DNA of 64,000 nt from Phytohabitans rumicis (GTDB lineage Bacteria > Actinomycetota > Actinomycetes > Mycobacteriales > Micromonosporaceae), in assembly GCF_011764445.1 (NCBI RefSeq), contig NZ_BLPG01000001.1, positions 9,229,316-9,293,315 of the forward strand, written 5' to 3'. The notes under the pieces were generated by a model. The model saw only the letters and a program-made list of their open reading frames with translations, made no database searches and had not been told where the DNA came from. The position numbers and the translations under genes are program-made. Below, in pieces: positions 63,265 to 64,000 of this stretch; position 1 is the first letter of the stretch; each line of letters starts with the position of its first letter.

Positions 63265-64000
63265 TTAGGACGCGGAGGGAATCTTGCCTACCACGCCGTT
63301 CACGAAGTAGTCGATCGACTCGATGGTCTTGTAGTCGGGCACGGTGCCGGCGGTGACGCGTACCGTGCCGGCCTGGTCGACGACCGGGCCGAGGAACGGC
63401 GAACCGTCCTTGCTGATCTTAGCCTTCGCGTCGTCGACGAGCGTCTTCGTGCCGGCGTCCACCGCCGGGCCGTACGGCGACTGGACGAACGGGTTGTCCC
63501 CGGTCTTGAGGCCGACCCGGAAGTTGGCGTTGTACGCCGAGCCGGTGAATTTGCCGTCCAGCGCGGTCCGCACCATCTTCGTGTAGAGCGGGCCCCAGTC
63601 CCACTCGGAACCGGTCAGCCAGCCCTTCGGGGCGAGCGAGCTGGCGTCGGCGTGGTAGCCGACGGTGTACGCCCCGGCGGCCTCGGTCGCCCGGATCACG
63701 GTGGCGGTGCAGTCCTGGTGCTGGCTGATCACGTCGACGCCCTGGGAGAGCAGGCTCTTGGCGGCCTCCGCCTGCTTGGCCGGGTCGCACCAGTTGGAGG
63801 TGTTCACGACGTACGTCTTGGCGGCCGGGTTGACCGACGCGGCGCCGAGCTGGAAGGCGTTGATGTTGTCGAGCGTCTGCGAGATCGGGAACGCGTAGAC
63901 GTACCCGAGCTTGTTGGTCTTGGTGGCTTTGCCGGCGACGATGCCGGCGAGGTAGACCGGCTCGTAGACGGTGCCGAAGTAGGTGCCGAAGTTCGCCGGC
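63265..64000 (-). CDS. BMP/PnrA-family ABC substrate-binding protein (5' end outside window)
   Basis: The C-terminal about 245 residues are visible. They match the Bmp/Med/PnrA family: FGTYFGTVYEPVYLAGIVAG, LGYVYAFPISQTLDNINAF, then SQGVDVISQHQDCTATVIRA and GWLTGSEWDWGPLYTKMVR. These lipoproteins bind nucleosides or related nitrogen compounds for ABC import. It overlaps in transcription with the allophanate hydrolase gene 3 bases downstream, so the imported compound may be one degraded through allophanate (urea, biuret, cyanurate or a purine product). The signal peptide is off the window. Confidence 0.88.
   Translation of the reverse strand, partial: PANFGTYFGTVYEPVYLAGIVAGKATKTNKLGYVYAFPISQTLDNINAFQLGAASVNPAAKTYVVNTSNWCDPAKQAEAAKSLLSQGVDVISQHQDCTATVIRATEAAGAYTVGYHADASSLAPKGWLTGSEWDWGPLYTKMVRTALDGKFTGSAYNANFRVGLKTGDNPFVQSPYGPAVDAGTKTLVDDAKAKISKDGSPFLGPVVDQAGTVRVTAGTVPDYKTIESIDYFVNGVVGKIPSAS

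Noticed and set aside
1-64000. tRNA, rRNA, riboswitch or attachment-site signals
   Set aside because: Reading by eye revealed no cloverleaf, conserved rRNA segment or known riboswitch core. A covariance-model search would be needed to exclude them.

Overview
The window is 64 kb of very GC-rich DNA with strong third-position G/C bias, many GTG starts and ATGA/GTGA four-base gene overlaps. With AfsR/SARP-type regulation, Bcr-type efflux, CBM2-bearing cellulases and large STAND NTPases, it looks like chromosomal DNA of a filamentous actinomycete, most likely Micromonosporaceae. This assignment is inference from gene content. I saw no rRNA, tRNA, CRISPR array, intact transposase or prophage.

Layout. 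1-5 kb: the start of a secreted protein, a P-loop NTPase with tandem helical repeats, a MORN-like protein and a squalene-cyclase-like toroid protein. 5-12.8 kb: a redox cluster (OsmC protein, two flavoprotein oxidoreductases, PIG-L deacetylase, MaoC hydratase, VOC protein) built around an AfsR-like regulator. 12.9-17.8 kb: a small TRYPCO1-type protein divergent from a trypsin-NACHT-HEAT-membrane protein. 17.9-23.9 kb: housekeeping and unassigned genes (DUF1062, VOC, DUF5990, acyl-CoA-dehydrogenase-like, MMPL, PPK2). 23.9-31.5 kb: a glycan locus with a secreted GH5-CBM13 enzyme divergent from an ABC importer and an intracellular GH35 beta-galactosidase. 31.5-35.1 kb: MarR regulator, efflux pump and NYN/OST-HTH RNase-like gene. 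35.4-40.1 kb: a rhamnose-type ABC importer. 40.1-45.1 kb: one giant protein with two different STAND NTPase modules (NACHT and NB-ARC) plus TPRs. 45-52.3 kb: accessory genes with two TetR remnants, a lipase, an HNH/DUF222 protein and an amidase-like protein that has lost zinc ligands. 52.3-57.1 kb: a cellulose-degradation locus (CBM2-GH5 and SGNH-CBM2, translationally coupled) with a ROK regulator coupled to a LacI-type sensor lacking its DNA-binding domain, and a CebR-box-like site. 57.2-60.4 kb: a tightly overlapping three-gene CHAT protease cassette. 60.4-64 kb: palindromic repeats, a DUF4231 (SLATT-like) membrane protein, allophanate hydrolase and a BMP-family binding protein.

Two themes stand out. 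First, the window is dense in predicted NTP- or protease-dependent conflict systems: the repeat NTPase, trypsin-NACHT, NACHT/NB-ARC and CHAT loci, with a SLATT-like protein next to the CHAT cassette. The CHAT cassette is the best candidate for an incompletely described system. Second, at least twelve positions in eleven otherwise well-conserved genes carry one-base frame breaks, almost all a missing base in a G or C run. This is much more like consensus sequencing error than decay, and those genes are annotated here as restored full-length genes with the break position given.
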